This document shows, one piece after another, positions 1 to 9,201 of a stretch of DNA of 64,000 nucleotides (the first letter of the stretch is position 1; each line of letters opens with the position of its first letter). Origin of the DNA: Gallionellaceae bacterium (GTDB lineage: Bacteria; Pseudomonadota; Gammaproteobacteria; Burkholderiales; Gallionellaceae). The notes under the pieces were generated by a model, which made no database searches, was not told where the DNA came from, and saw nothing but the letters and a program-made list of their open reading frames with translations. The position numbers and the translations under genes are program-made. The DNA lies in the NCBI GenBank assembly GCA_027448945.1, contig DAIDMQ010000020.1:87204-151203 (forward strand), written 5' to 3'.

Positions 1-88
1 GGGCGTATTGGTGTCCATCCTGTTTGCAGTGTTGATGTTCCGTTGGTTGCGCAAGGTTGCAGCTAAGCGTCTGGGAAAGAAGACCTGA
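1..88 (+). CDS. C-terminal tail of an upstream membrane protein, possibly BcsB (partial)
   Basis: An open frame enters from the left edge and stops with TGA at 86-88. The visible 28 residues form one hydrophobic segment (VLVSILFAVLMFRWL) followed by a basic tail ending KRLGKKT. BcsB, the periplasmic subunit of bacterial cellulose synthase, ends with a single membrane anchor and a short basic cytoplasmic tail, and bcsZ commonly follows bcsB. The identification therefore rests on position and topology only, because no BcsB domain lies inside the window. Confidence 0.45.
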   Translation, partial: GVLVSILFAVLMFRWLRKVAAKRLGKKT

Positions 89-106
89 ACATAGGAAAGC
101 GCGCCC

Positions 107-670
107 GTGACATATAGCCGTCGTTTTTTCATCACACTCTTTGCCGTCTTGCTAGCCGGCATGCTGACGGCATGTGCAATGCCGGGTAAAGCTGAGGCAG
201 TGCAGACTGAGTGTGTGTCTTGGTCGGCATGGACTGGATTCAAACAGGACTTCCTGCAGCCCGATGGTCGAGTGATCGATGTTTCCGCCGGTGGCTATAC
301 GACATCAGAAGGTCAAGCCTATGCCTTGTTCTTCGCTTTGATCGCTAATGACAGAACAGCTTTTGATGCGATTTTGTCCTGGACGCGCAACAATCTTGCT
401 GGCGGGGACATGACAGCGCGTCTGATGGCTTGGAAATGGGGTGAACGCAGCGATCATAGTTGGGGCGTTATAGATGAGCATGCGGCGAGCGATGCGGATT
501 TGTGGATGGCTTATACCTTGTCACAAGCAGGCCGACTTTGGCACGATGACATCCTTAGTGCACAGGCAGAACTGATACAAGCCCGCATCGCCAATGAATT
601 GGTGGTGCAAATCGAAGGTGTGGGACCTGTATTATTGCCCGGCCCGGTTGGATTCTCGTTAAATCCGTGA
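107..670 (+). pseudogene. bcsZ: bcsZ, endo-1,4-beta-glucanase (GH8), 3' truncated
   Basis: The frame starts at GTG 107 and encodes 187 residues, about half of the usual roughly 370 of BcsZ, the periplasmic GH8 cellulase of cellulose operons. The N-terminus is a signal sequence with a possible lipobox (LTAC, Cys23). The conserved GH8 motif TSEGQAYALFFAL carries the expected catalytic acid Glu68. It continues through DADLWMAYTL and LLPGPVGFSLNP and then stops. The second half, with the catalytic base Asp, is missing. The lost part is replaced by antisense sequence of a truncated MBOAT gene. It is very probably non-functional, since half of the (alpha/alpha)6 barrel is absent. It follows a BcsB-like tail by 18 bp, as in a bcs operon. 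Confidence 0.8.
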
Positions 671-1487
671 TTGAGCTTGCAAGATAGGGTGCGTTGAAGT
701 TCTCCGGGAATACAAAGCCTATCATCAGCGCCAAACCAATTGCCATGTCGGTGTAGCCACTGAAATCGAAGAACAATTGCAAACTATAGGCTGCCGTACC
801 CAGCCAGGCATCAGCTAGCGTGGGGGCGTTGGCGTTGAATGCAACATCCGCCAATGGCGAGATTGCATCTGCAATCAGTACTTTTTTACAGAATCCGATC
901 ATGAATAAACTGCATCCGCGCGCGAAATTTTCTATGCTGTGGATACGGTGGCGGAATTGTTCAGCCAATAAGTGGTAGCGCAAAACTGGGCCCGCGACCA
1001 GATGAGGGAATAAAGCGATGAAGGCCGCGAAGTCGATCAGATTGCGTGCGGGTTTGGCTTCTTTGCGGTATATGTCCACGAGATAACTGATGGCGTGGAA
1101 AATGTAGAAAGACAAGCCTATTGGCAAGATTACTTTGGAATATTGGACTGAGTTCCAACCTACAGACTGCATTATGAAATTGAAGCTTTCGATGCCGAAA
1201 TTGGCATATTTGAAATAGGCTAGCGCCAATAGGTTGAACGCTACACCCAAGAATAACCATCTGTAACGTATCCTTTCGTCACTGGATTGATCTATCGCTA
1301 ATGCACATGCATATGAAAGCACTGTGATGCCGACCAGTAAAGTGAGGAACTCGGCTTTCCACCAAGCATAGAAGCAGTAGCTGAAAATAAGAATCAGTAA
1401 AGATTTTGCACGTGCTGGTGTCAGGTAGTAACTGGCAAGGAATAGTGGCAAGAAGATAAAAAGAAACAGTTGCGAACTAAAGACCAT
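555..1487 (-). pseudogene. MBOAT-family O-acyltransferase (AlgI-like), 3' truncated
   Basis: On the minus strand an ATG at 1487 opens a polytopic membrane protein of the AlgI/DltB MBOAT family, which moves acetyl groups onto exported polysaccharides. The N-terminus is typical (MVFSSQLFLFIFLPLF), and GLSFYIFHAISYLVDIYR is the family's mid-protein motif. Homology runs through NFNAPYLASSITD, after which the family normally continues with the WRRWH segment carrying the catalytic histidine. Here the frame instead enters bcsZ antisense at about 661-670 and ends at 555 in unrelated residues. The protein would lack the catalytic His and about 160 C-terminal residues, so it is called a pseudogene. Acetylation of cellulose by such enzymes is known from wss-type operons; that link is an inference. 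Confidence 0.8.
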
Positions 1488-1689
1488 GATGTGGCGTGTG
1501 CAAGTTAAAGGTTGGTGGAATCGCTGATTTGTATGGCGGTGTAAAAAATCACGCCACGAAGCACTGCATTACATTACAAACGCGGCTAAAATCCGGCACG
1601 GAGTTACATTAAATGCGGGCGCAGAATTGTAACCGACTGATGGCAAGTTTGTTGCTTCCTTGCTGCTTACTCTGAACCGGAAAAATGAT

Positions 1690-2241
1690 ATGAACATGAC
1701 GACTCGGCAGGCACGTGAAATTTTGCAAGGTGCGGAGCAGCTATATTCTGCTGAACAGGTGCAGGCCGCATTGCATGGCGTTGCCAGCCGTATAGAAGCT
1801 GAATTATCAGAGCAATTTCCACTGGTGCTGTCGGTGATGGGGGGGGCAGTGATTTTCTCGGGCCAGTTGTTGCCCTTGCTGGGATTTCCGCTGGATTTCG
1901 ATTACGTGCATGTCTCGCGTTACGGAGATGCGCGCCATGGTGGGGCGATGAAGTGGAAGGTGGAGCCCGGTGAGAACGTGCGTGGTCGTGTGGTGTTGCT
2001 GGTGGATGACATTCTGGACGAAGGCCACACTCTGCATGCCTTGCACGATAAGGTGATGCAGTTGGGTGCCAGTCGCTGTTATTGTGCGGTGTTTGCTGAT
2101 AAACAACATGGTAAACGCAAACCTATAAGTGCCGATTTTGTGGCGATGGATGTACCTGATCGCTTCGTGTTCGGTTACGGTATGGATGTACAAGGCGCGT
2201 GGCGTAATCTGCCCGCGATTTACGCTGTTAAGGAGTCTTGA
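1690..2241 (+). CDS. hpt: Hypoxanthine-guanine phosphoribosyltransferase
   Basis: A cytosolic purine salvage enzyme that joins hypoxanthine or guanine to PRPP, giving IMP or GMP. The type I phosphoribosyltransferase signature VVLLVDDILDEGHT lies at residues 101-114, and the acidic pair binds PRPP. FDYVHVSRYGD nearby fits the hood and flexible loop of the family. Total length is about 183 residues, usual for Hpt. Two ATG codons (1690 and 1696) are possible; an upstream in-frame TTG at 1660 is unlikely because the residues there match nothing conserved. The gene sits 2 bp before a methylthioinosine phosphorylase whose product is hypoxanthine, which supports hypoxanthine as the substrate. Confidence 0.85.
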   Translation: MNMTTRQAREILQGAEQLYSAEQVQAALHGVASRIEAELSEQFPLVLSVMGGAVIFSGQLLPLLGFPLDFDYVHVSRYGDARHGGAMKWKVEPGENVRGRVVLLVDDILDEGHTLHALHDKVMQLGASRCYCAVFADKQHGKRKPISADFVAMDVPDRFVFGYGMDVQGAWRNLPAIYAVKES

Positions 2242-2243
2242 AG

Positions 2244-2990
2244 ATGCTTGCTATCATAGGGGGACGCGGACTGTCCCAATTGACGAATCTGAAAATCACA
2301 CACAGGCAGGTGATGCGCACGCCTTATGGCGAGCCTTCTGGTGCTTTCCTGTTTGGAACGATAGATCATCATGAGGTGATCTTCTTGGCGCGTCACGGTT
2401 ATGGGCACACCATCCCGCCGCACCTGGTGAACTATAGAGCCAATCTGTGGGCCTTGCGAGAGCAGGGTGTGACCGAAGTGATATCGGTCGCGACGGTGGG
2501 TGGAATACGTGCCGATTTGAAGCCGGGCGTGATTGTGATACCCGAGCAGATCATAGACTACACACATGGACGCGACTCGACCTTCTTTGATGTGCGCGAT
2601 AAGGTCTACAGCAATGCGGACTTCACATTCCCTTACAGTCATTCATTGCGCCGTCGTATTCTTGATAGCTTCGACACTGCGGGTCAGCATTGTGCAGATG
2701 GTGGGGTATATGCCGCCACTCAAGGTCCGCGTCTGGATAGCATCGCCGAAATCAATCGCTATGAGCGAGATGGAGCGGATATGGTCGGGATGACAGGTAT
2801 GCCCGAGACCGCACTGGCCAAAGAATTGGAGTTGAAGTACGCCACTATTGCCGTGGTGGCGAACTATGCGGCGGGCAGGGGAGACAGCGCCAGTGGCATC
2901 AACATGGAGAACGTCAATGCCACTGCTGAAGCAGCGATGGAACGCGTGCGTAATGTGCTTGAGTGCATCGTCAATCTTGGTGCGGAGTAG
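2244..2990 (+). CDS. S-methyl-5'-thioinosine phosphorylase (MTAP/PNP family)
   Basis: A member of the MtnP/purine nucleoside phosphorylase family, 248 residues, cytosolic. ARHGYGHTIPPHLVNYRANL is the phosphate and nucleoside binding region, and MVGMTGMPE (residues 180-188) is the nucleoside-site motif. The base-binding segment reads NYAAG, resembling the Pseudomonas methylthioinosine phosphorylase (NPAAG) rather than the Asp-containing segment of methylthioadenosine phosphorylases, so methylthioinosine is the more likely substrate. The reaction yields hypoxanthine and methylthioribose-1-phosphate, recycling the by-product of polyamine synthesis. The start is ATG 2244, with AAGGAG at 2230-2235 eight bases upstream. 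The gene is packed between hpt and def and likely co-transcribed with them. Confidence 0.8.
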   Translation: MLAIIGGRGLSQLTNLKITHRQVMRTPYGEPSGAFLFGTIDHHEVIFLARHGYGHTIPPHLVNYRANLWALREQGVTEVISVATVGGIRADLKPGVIVIPEQIIDYTHGRDSTFFDVRDKVYSNADFTFPYSHSLRRRILDSFDTAGQHCADGGVYAATQGPRLDSIAEINRYERDGADMVGMTGMPETALAKELELKYATIAVVANYAAGRGDSASGINMENVNATAEAAMERVRNVLECIVNLGAE

Positions 2991-2993
2991 TAG

Positions 2994-3527
2994 ATGGCTG
3001 TCATAACCGTTTTGCGTATGGGCGATGCGCGTCTGTGGGAAGTTTCCAAACCTGTCACCAAGTTCGATAGCCCCGAGTTGCACAGCTTGTTGCATGATAT
3101 GCGCGACACCATGCAAGCCATGAACGGCGCCGGCTTGGCGGCACCCCAGATCGGTGTTGGACTGCGTGTGGTGATTTTCGGTGTGCAATCGAACTCGCGT
3201 TATCCAGACGCTGATAGCGTGCCCGAGACCGTACTGATCAATCCTGTCATTACCGCGGTCAACGATCTGACCGACGAAGCTTGGGAAGGGTGTCTGAGTG
3301 TGCCCGGACTGCGCGGTGTGGTGGAGCGTTACTCGCATATTCGTTATCAAGGTTACGATGAATACGGTGCTTTGATAGACCGCACCGTGAGTGGCTTTCA
3401 TGCCCGTGTAGTACAGCACGAGTGTGATCATTTGGATGGCATCCTCTATCCCATGCGTATACAAGACATGACCCAATTCGGTTACACGGCAGAATTATTC
3501 CCCGACGCCGATATACAGGACGACTAG
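2994..3527 (+). CDS. def: Peptide deformylase
   Basis: Removes the formyl group from the N-terminal methionine of new proteins; an Fe2+ or Zn2+ enzyme of the cytosol. All three motifs are present: [10 protein letters not shown] (residues 45-54), EGCLS with metal ligand Cys100, and HECDHLDG with ligands His142 and His146 and catalytic Glu143. The length of 177 residues is normal. The start ATG 2994 is 3 bp after the upstream stop, with CGGAG ahead of it. Many genomes place def next to fmt; here it follows purine salvage genes instead, so this may be a second, stand-alone deformylase. Confidence 0.92.
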   Translation: MAVITVLRMGDARLWEVSKPVTKFDSPELHSLLHDMRDTMQAMNGAGLAAPQIGVGLRVVIFGVQSNSRYPDADSVPETVLINPVITAVNDLTDEAWEGCLSVPGLRGVVERYSHIRYQGYDEYGALIDRTVSGFHARVVQHECDHLDGILYPMRIQDMTQFGYTAELFPDADIQDD

Positions 3528-3641
3528 ATGCAAATCTCCGCATTGCAACATACGAACGCGATACGCATTAGTATTGGCGATGCCAGCGCCTTGGGTGGTC
3601 ATGCTCATAGGTACAGTCGGATATCGCATCCTGGGTGGTGA
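3528..3641 (+). CDS. Small open frame of unknown function after def, possible gene remnant
   Basis: An ATG directly abuts the def stop codon and opens 37 codons ending TGA at 3639-3641. The product resembles no family I recognise. The following 90 bp (3642-3734) hold short open stretches without a start, such as a segment reading MVMTAPEGQAQLES, which looks like decayed coding sequence. The arrangement suggests that a gene once followed def in the operon and has eroded; this is an inference. Confidence 0.25.
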   Translation: MQISALQHTNAIRISIGDASALGGHAHRYSRISHPGW

Positions 3642-3734
3642 GGCTTAGTCTGATTAACTCGGAATAAGTGCTGATGGTGATGACTGCGCCCGAGGGGCAG
3701 GCGCAGTTGGAGAGCGTGTTGCATCCATGCAGGG

Positions 3735-4550
3735 CTAAAACGTGTAACTACTTAACAAGTGTATGGAGTTGTGGTTGTTGCTTCTACTCATGGGTGCAGC
3801 TTTAACCGTATTACCCAGTTTACCCAGCGTAGCACCCGTGATGACAGACCAGTTTTTGTCCATCTTGTAGGTATAGCTCGCTGTCAGGTCCACTTCGCGT
3901 ATCCCCGAACCTGGGGTATACATTGCATATCCGCTACTCGCAGATTGCGCTGCATCTACACCGAAATAAGTTTGCATATAGCTGTTATTAGCATAAGTCG
4001 TAGACAGGCCCAAGGTAGCGAAGCGGTCTGCGGCCAGTATCAGTGTGTAACTCGCCCCCAGGTCCAGCAGCATGCCTTTACGATCCACTCCCGAGCCATA
4101 ACGCAGACCGGTATTCAGTCTGATTTCCTTCTTGACAGCGTAACTGTAGAAACCGCCAAGTTCCGGACGCGCACTGATATCTCCCAAGCCTGCCAAGGCA
4201 CTGGATGCATTCTGCTTGCGTCCCATATCCACAGTCAGTCTCAAACCATATTGCATGTCGCGATCAGTGGAGAAGTTATAGCCCACGCCGCGCGGCAGTC
4301 CGGCGAACCAACCATTTTTCCAAACCGCATTCAGGGTGGGCATCACGCGATATCGACGTTCATTCGAACCTATATAGCGCGCGATATTGAGTATGCCTAA
4401 GCCCGTGGTGACGCGTACGTCTGCATCGCCTTGTTCGGCTCTGGGTAATGATTTGCTTAAGATGTCTTGATTGCGGTCAGCAAATGCCGAAGTTGAAAAC
4501 AAGCTCAGACATGCCAGTGTGCCGAGTAAGGTAAATGATGGACGATACAT
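3735..4550 (-). CDS. MipA/OmpV family outer membrane protein
   Basis: A 271-residue beta-barrel protein. It has a cleavable signal peptide (about residues 1-24, ending SAFA before DRNQ) and a C-terminal phenylalanine after LLSSYT, the usual outer-membrane assembly signal. The segment around YIGSNERRYRVMPTLNAVW matches the MipA/OmpV start, where a Y-x-G-S motif precedes the first strands, and the rest alternates short hydrophobic strands with polar turns. E. coli MipA scaffolds murein hydrolase and synthase; other members respond to osmolarity or antibiotics, so the precise role is not known here. It lies downstream of acnA on the same strand, 60 bp away. Confidence 0.75.
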   Translation of the reverse strand: MYRPSFTLLGTLACLSLFSTSAFADRNQDILSKSLPRAEQGDADVRVTTGLGILNIARYIGSNERRYRVMPTLNAVWKNGWFAGLPRGVGYNFSTDRDMQYGLRLTVDMGRKQNASSALAGLGDISARPELGGFYSYAVKKEIRLNTGLRYGSGVDRKGMLLDLGASYTLILAADRFATLGLSTTYANNSYMQTYFGVDAAQSASSGYAMYTPGSGIREVDLTASYTYKMDKNWSVITGATLGKLGNTVKAAPMSRSNNHNSIHLLSSYTF

Positions 4551-4578
4551 AATATCTTCGTTGGTAATTTTGATGGAT

Positions 4579-4598
4579 GGGGGCGCACAGCACCCCCC
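4579..4598 (-). terminator. Possible terminator hairpin after acnA
   Basis: Read on the minus strand just after the acnA stop, a GC-rich inverted repeat pairs five G with five C around a loop of about nine bases. No strong U-tract follows, only AT-rich sequence (ATCCATCAAAATT), so termination may be weak and could allow some read-through into the MipA-like gene. Confidence 0.35.
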
Positions 4599-4610
4599 GG
4601 TTGGGTACTA

Positions 4611-7304
4611 TCAGGCCTTGCTGACTAACTCCTTGAGGACGTATGGCAGGATGCCGCCGGCGCGGTAGTAATCGATCTCGATAGGGGTGTCAATACGTAG
4701 CAACACGCTGAGGATCTGCTTGCTGCCATCTTCGCGTGTGATGGTCAGGGTCACATCCTGTTGTGGCTTCAGATCTGCGCCGATGCCGGTTAGGTCGAAA
4801 CGCTCATCGCCACTTAGGTTCAGCGCGGCCAAGCTATCGTTACCCTTGAACTGCAAAGGTAATACGCCCATACCTACCAGATTGCTGCGATGGATACGTT
4901 CGTAGCTCTTGGCGATAACTGCCTTAACACCCAGCAACTGCGTACCTTTCGCAGCCCAATCACGTGAAGAACCTGTGCCGTATTCTTCCCCAGCCAGAAT
5001 GACCGTAGGTGTGCCGTCAGCGATATGCTTCATCGCTGCGTCATAGATCGCCATCTGCTCGCCTTGGTACATGGTGTAGCCGCCTTCGGTACGGCTACCA
5101 TCGGCATTGATAGGCAGCATCAGGTTCTTGATACGCACGTTGGCGAAGGTGCCGCGCATCATCACTTCGTGATTGCCGCGACGTGCGCCATAGCTATTGA
5201 AATCCTTTATCGCTACCTTGTGTGATTGCAAATAGGTGCCGGCCGGAGTGCTTGGTTTGAAACTGCCGGCAGGGCTGATGTGATCGGTAGTGACCGAGTC
5301 TCCCAGCAGTGCCAAAGCTTTCGCACCTTTGATGTCGCCGACCTTGGGCACATCCGCATCGAAGAAGGGTGGGCGTGCGATATAGGTCGAATCATCCCAT
5401 TCATAGCGATTGCCGGTAGGTGCTTGGATCGCGTTCCACAACGGCAGGTCTTTAGTCAGATCGGAATACAGTTTGCGATATATCGCAGGGTCGGCGGCGA
5501 ACTTCATCACCGTCTGGATCTCGGCGCTGTTAGGCCAGATATCCTTCAAATAAACAGGCTGACCATCTTTGCCTGTACCCAGCGGCTCGGTGTCCAGATT
5601 GATGTTCATACGGCCTGCGATGGCGTAAGCCACGACCAAAGGTGGAGAGGCCAGGAAGTTGGCTTTCAGATTCGGGTGGATACGCGCTTCGAAGTTGCGG
5701 TTACCAGACAACACCGCCGCACAGATTAGGTTGTTGTCGGTGATGGTCTTGTCGATATCTTCACGCAACGGGCCGGCGTTACCGATACATGTGGTGCAGC
5801 CATAAGCCGCCAAGCCAAAACCCAACTTGGTCAAAGGCTCCAACAGACCCGCGTTGGTGAGGTATTCGGTGACTACGCGTGAACCGGGCGCTAACGTGGT
5901 CTTGATATGGGGCGCGACCTTCAAACCTTTCGCAACCGCCTTTTGTGCCAACAGACCTGCGGCCAGCAATACGCCTGGGTTGGAGGTATTGGTGCAAGAA
6001 GTGATGGCGGCGATCAACACATCGGCGTTGCCTATTTTCAAATCATCTTTGCCAGTCGCATAACGCGTGTTCAGTTTTTCGGCAGGCTGGTTGAAACCAT
6101 TCTCGGCAATGGGCTTGGAGAATAGCGTGTTGAAGGTCTCTTTCATCGCCGGCAGGGTGATGCGATCTTGCGGACGCTTGGGGCCCGCCAATGAAGGCAC
6201 AATGCTGTTCAGGTCGAGTTCGACTACGCTGCTGTAGTCTATGCTGCCAGCCTTGGGTATACCAAACAGGCCCTGAGCTTTGAAGTAGGACTCGAATGCA
6301 TCCACTTCATCCTCAGTGCGGCCAGTGTTGCGCATGAATTGCACAGTCACATCGTCAACCGGGAAGAAACCCATGGTCGCGCCGTATTCGGGTGCCATGT
6401 TAGCGATGGTGGCGCGGTCAGGCAGGGTGAGGGCGGAAGTGCCTTCGCCAAAGAATTCGACGAACTTGCCAACGACCTTGTGTTTACGCATCAGTTCTGT
6501 GACGGTCAGAACCAGATCGGTGGCGGTCACGCCTTCGCGCAACTTTCCTTGCAGGTTCACGCCAACCACGTCAGGGGTCAGGAAGTACACTGGCTGGCCC
6601 AGCATGCCGGCCTCGGCCTCGATACCCCCCACGCCCCAACCCACTACGCCGATGCCGTTAATCATGGTGGTGTGAGAATCGGTACCGACCAAGGTGTCAG
6701 GGTAGGTCACGCCGTCTTTTTGCAACACGCCGCGTGCCAGATATTCCAAGTTCACCTGATGCACGATACCGATGCCGGGAGGGACGACCTTGAAAGTGTC
6801 GAAGGCCTGCATGCCCCATTTCATGAAGCGGTAGCGTTCGTTGTTGCGCTCGAATTCAAGTTCCATGTTGATCTTGAGCGCGTTAGGGTTGTTATAGCTG
6901 TCAATTTGTACAGAGTGATCGACTACCAGGTTGACCGGCACCAAAGGTTCGATCAGCTTGGGATCGCAACCCTGTGCGGCAGCAGCATCACGCATCGCGG
7001 CCAAATCGGCCAGCAAAGGCACACCGGTAAAATCCTGCAGCACGATACGAGCAACGATGAAGGGAATCTCTTCGGTACGTACACCATTGGCCTGCCAATT
7101 AGCCAATTGGCGCACATGAGCTTCGGTCACTTTTTTGCCATCACAATTGCGTAACACCGCTTCCAATACAATGCGGATAGACACAGGCAGGCGCGAGATA
7201 TTGCCTATGCCGGCTTCCTCCAAAGCGGGCAAGGAATAGAGCGCGGATTGCTTGCCGTTGGCGAGATTAAAAGTCTTACGAGTGTTGAACAGATTGTGCG
7301 ACAT
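4611..7304 (-). CDS. acnA: Aconitate hydratase A
   Basis: Interconverts citrate and isocitrate in the TCA cycle with a [4Fe-4S] cluster. The 897-residue length matches bacterial AcnA/IRP1-type enzymes. The three cluster cysteines are Cys437 in SCTNTSNP and Cys503 and Cys506 in [18 protein letters not shown] and [13 protein letters not shown] are active-site segments of domains 1-3, and the C-terminal swivelling domain contains [16 protein letters not shown]. The start ATG 7304 is preceded on the minus strand by CGGAG nine bases away. It stands apart from the sdh-gltA-suc cluster at 24-37 kb. A dead EAL gene fills the upstream region on the opposite strand. Confidence 0.95.
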   Translation of the reverse strand: MSHNLFNTRKTFNLANGKQSALYSLPALEEAGIGNISRLPVSIRIVLEAVLRNCDGKKVTEAHVRQLANWQANGVRTEEIPFIVARIVLQDFTGVPLLADLAAMRDAAAAQGCDPKLIEPLVPVNLVVDHSVQIDSYNNPNALKINMELEFERNNERYRFMKWGMQAFDTFKVVPPGIGIVHQVNLEYLARGVLQKDGVTYPDTLVGTDSHTTMINGIGVVGWGVGGIEAEAGMLGQPVYFLTPDVVGVNLQGKLREGVTATDLVLTVTELMRKHKVVGKFVEFFGEGTSALTLPDRATIANMAPEYGATMGFFPVDDVTVQFMRNTGRTEDEVDAFESYFKAQGLFGIPKAGSIDYSSVVELDLNSIVPSLAGPKRPQDRITLPAMKETFNTLFSKPIAENGFNQPAEKLNTRYATGKDDLKIGNADVLIAAITSCTNTSNPGVLLAAGLLAQKAVAKGLKVAPHIKTTLAPGSRVVTEYLTNAGLLEPLTKLGFGLAAYGCTTCIGNAGPLREDIDKTITDNNLICAAVLSGNRNFEARIHPNLKANFLASPPLVVAYAIAGRMNINLDTEPLGTGKDGQPVYLKDIWPNSAEIQTVMKFAADPAIYRKLYSDLTKDLPLWNAIQAPTGNRYEWDDSTYIARPPFFDADVPKVGDIKGAKALALLGDSVTTDHISPAGSFKPSTPAGTYLQSHKVAIKDFNSYGARRGNHEVMMRGTFANVRIKNLMLPINADGSRTEGGYTMYQGEQMAIYDAAMKHIADGTPTVILAGEEYGTGSSRDWAAKGTQLLGVKAVIAKSYERIHRSNLVGMGVLPLQFKGNDSLAALNLSGDERFDLTGIGADLKPQQDVTLTITREDGSKQILSVLLRIDTPIEIDYYRAGGILPYVLKELVSKA

Positions 7305-7349
7305 GGCATGGGCTCCGAGTAGCGAAATAAAGCATGAATTATAAGGTCT

Positions 7350-7661
7350 GCAACGGATTTAGTCGCTCAAATCGAAAAACTATTGGTCGAGTACAGGACA
7401 GATTCCGGTTTGCTCAAGCTGAAACTGACTGAAAATTAGGTATTGGTGAACATGGAAGAAACCATGGTCAAGATGCGCCGGTGACGACAGGTGGGTTTGA
7501 ACTTTTCGCTGTACGACTTTGGAACCGGATATTCTTCTTTGCAATATCTTAAACGTTTGCCTTTGTCTTAAATCAAGATAGATCAATCTTTCATGCGTGA
7601 AATTTCTACTGATAACAATGATGCCGTCATCGTGCAGGCGGTAATTGCATTATTGAATTAG
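7350..7661 (+). pseudogene. Decayed EAL-domain (cyclic-di-GMP phosphodiesterase) remnant
   Basis: One plus-strand reading frame from about 7350 to the stop at 7659-7661 spells the C-terminal part of an EAL domain. It reads LVAQIEKLLVEYR, then GLLKLKLTEN, stop, VLVNMEETMVKMR, stop, LYDFGTGYSSLQYLKRLPL, stop, IKIDQSF, and VIVQAVIALLN. All of it is in a single frame with no gaps, interrupted by three in-frame stops (TAG 7437, TGA 7482, TAA 7569). The metal-binding DDFGTG is changed to YDFGTG. No start or upstream EAL motif remains, since acnA begins 46 bp away. This is a fossil of a gene deleted at its 5' side, and its last codons overlap the antisense 3' end of msrA. Confidence 0.85.
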
Positions 7662-8185
7662 GCTACAGGCTCGTCCAGCTTGAGGTCTCGCCGGAAATGG
7701 CAGGTGTAACCATTGGGATGTTTAAGTAGATATTTTTGGTGATAGTTTTCCGCACTGTAGAAAGCGCTATAAGGTACGACCTCGGTGACTACGGGTGCTT
7801 GCCATTCACCTGATGCATCTACTGTGGTAATCACGGAATGCGCAGTGTCGCGCTGGCTTTCATTCACACAAAAAATTACCGAGCGATAGGACGTACCCAG
7901 ATCATTGCCTTGGCAGTTCTTGGTCGTCGGGTTGTGCAGACGGAAAAATTCGAACAGCAGGTGTGCAAAGCTCAAATGGGACGGGTCGAATACCACTTTG
8001 AGTGTTTCGGCATGGCCCGTGATGCCGGTCTTTACATGTTCATAGTTAGCATGAGCCTCGCTGCCGCCGCAATAGCCGACTTCAGTATCAATCACGCCAG
8101 GAATCCGGCGTACTAATTCTTCCATCCCCCAAAAACACCCTCCGGCGAGATAGGCCGTTTCGGTCACCTGCAATTGAATGTTCAT
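7658..8185 (-). CDS. msrA: Peptide-methionine (S)-S-oxide reductase MsrA
   Basis: Repairs oxidised methionine of the S stereoisomer in proteins using thioredoxin. The catalytic motif GGCFWG is at residues 15-20 with nucleophile Cys17. Further family signatures are GYCGG, THYEHVKTG-like YEHVKTGITGHAE, and the C-terminal HPNGYTCHF, whose Cys may act in resolution. The length of 175 residues is normal for the single-domain form. The start ATG 8185 follows an AAAGGGTGG segment on the minus strand. Its 3' end overlaps the EAL remnant by a few bases. Confidence 0.93.
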   Translation of the reverse strand: MNIQLQVTETAYLAGGCFWGMEELVRRIPGVIDTEVGYCGGSEAHANYEHVKTGITGHAETLKVVFDPSHLSFAHLLFEFFRLHNPTTKNCQGNDLGTSYRSVIFCVNESQRDTAHSVITTVDASGEWQAPVVTEVVPYSAFYSAENYHQKYLLKHPNGYTCHFRRDLKLDEPVA

Positions 8186-8209
8186 GCGCCACCCTTTGAA
8201 ATATATCGC

Positions 8210-8494
8210 TTACCCAGTTGAGACGTTTAGATTGCGTCGCTGCAGTATTCTGCCTGTATATGCGTCTATCGTCATTTCTTTAGTCGCCACACCTTGAGCG
8301 ATGGTGACCAGATAGACTGAGTCACGGTCATGGATACCCGGCTTATTTTGAGTGAGTGCGATATCCTTTTTAAGGGTGCTGATGGCATTATCACTGCGGG
8401 TTTCTTCTATGCGCTCGCCATCGCGTGCAAATGTAATGCATGCAGTGAGGGCGATGATGCCTGCTGCAGTAGGTAGTATTTTGCAACGTTTCAT
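8210..8494 (-). CDS. Small PepSY-domain secreted protein
   Basis: The start chosen is ATG 8494, because a signal peptide follows at once (MKRCKILPTAAGIIALTACI) and GGAG lies ahead of it; a longer frame begins at 8563 without such features. The mature part of about 70 residues fits a single PepSY domain, ending in the typical VATKEMTIDAYTGRILQ, where the family has the pattern DAxTGxVL. PepSY proteins are often periplasmic modulators of peptidases or sensors. No partner is encoded beside it, so its role is open. Confidence 0.65.
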   Translation of the reverse strand: MKRCKILPTAAGIIALTACITFARDGERIEETRSDNAISTLKKDIALTQNKPGIHDRDSVYLVTIAQGVATKEMTIDAYTGRILQRRNLNVSTG

Positions 8495-8674
8495 GGCTGT
8501 TTCTCCGAATGTGACATTGAGCTCAATCCGCTGCCGGCGGGTGTTGCATAGCAGTGAGAGCACATACTAATGGAGAGCAGGGTCTAAAGCGTTATATAGA
8601 CACAAAGTTATACATCTTTGCGAAACTGGAAACGGATTGCTTACATGAGCCTGCACTACAAGCGTGCGACTTGA

Positions 8675-9124
8675 CTAGTAGCGGGCTTTCTTCATTGCCT
8701 GCGCGACTTCTTGTTTCGCATCCCTATCTTTTTCAGTAGCACGCTTGTCATGCTGTTTTTTGCCTTTGGCTAGGCCGATGGTGAGTTTGATGCGCCCACC
8801 TTTGAAGTGCATGTCTAGCGGCATCAGGGTGTAGCCCGCGCGTTGGACTTTGATGATGAGCTTGTCCATTTCCAAGCGGTTCAACAATAATTTTCGTGTG
8901 CGGGTGACATCGGGATGGATGTGCGTGGAAGCGGAAAGCAGCGGGCTGATGTGCGAGCCAAATAAAAATAATTCATTATTTTTAATGGTCACATACGCTT
9001 CTTTGAGTTGTGCGCGTCCGGCGCGTATGGATTTGACTTCCCATCCTTCGAGGACTAAACCCGCTTCATATTTGTCTTCGATGAAGTATTCGTGAAAGGC
9101 TCTTTTGTTCTGAATTATGCTCAT
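8675..9124 (-). CDS. smpB: SsrA-binding protein SmpB
   Basis: Binds tmRNA and brings it to stalled ribosomes for trans-translation. The 149-residue protein has the family's order of motifs: [20 protein letters not shown] at the N-terminus, [14 protein letters not shown], then NPHIHP-like [15 protein letters not shown], and a basic C-terminal tail ([18 protein letters not shown]) that enters the mRNA channel. It is divergently oriented from ratA with 77 bp between the two chosen starts, a common arrangement in proteobacteria. No tmRNA gene was seen in the window. Confidence 0.95.
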   Translation of the reverse strand: MSIIQNKRAFHEYFIEDKYEAGLVLEGWEVKSIRAGRAQLKEAYVTIKNNELFLFGSHISPLLSASTHIHPDVTRTRKLLLNRLEMDKLIIKVQRAGYTLMPLDMHFKGGRIKLTIGLAKGKKQHDKRATEKDRDAKQEVAQAMKKARY

Positions 9125-9201
9125 TGCTGATGAATCGAGTGAGTTTTGCCGAGTGTTCGGCTATTCTACCAGCCTTTGATTTTCAGGCAGTGTTCGTTGC
9201 A

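Noticed and set aside
2643..3476. A 277-codon frame antisense to the phosphorylase and def genes
   Set aside because: Both sense genes carry complete catalytic motifs; the antisense product has no recognisable features.
9124..9201. Longer ratA start at ATG 9124
   Set aside because: The 26 extra residues are not part of the RatA fold and would overlap the smpB start on the other strand.
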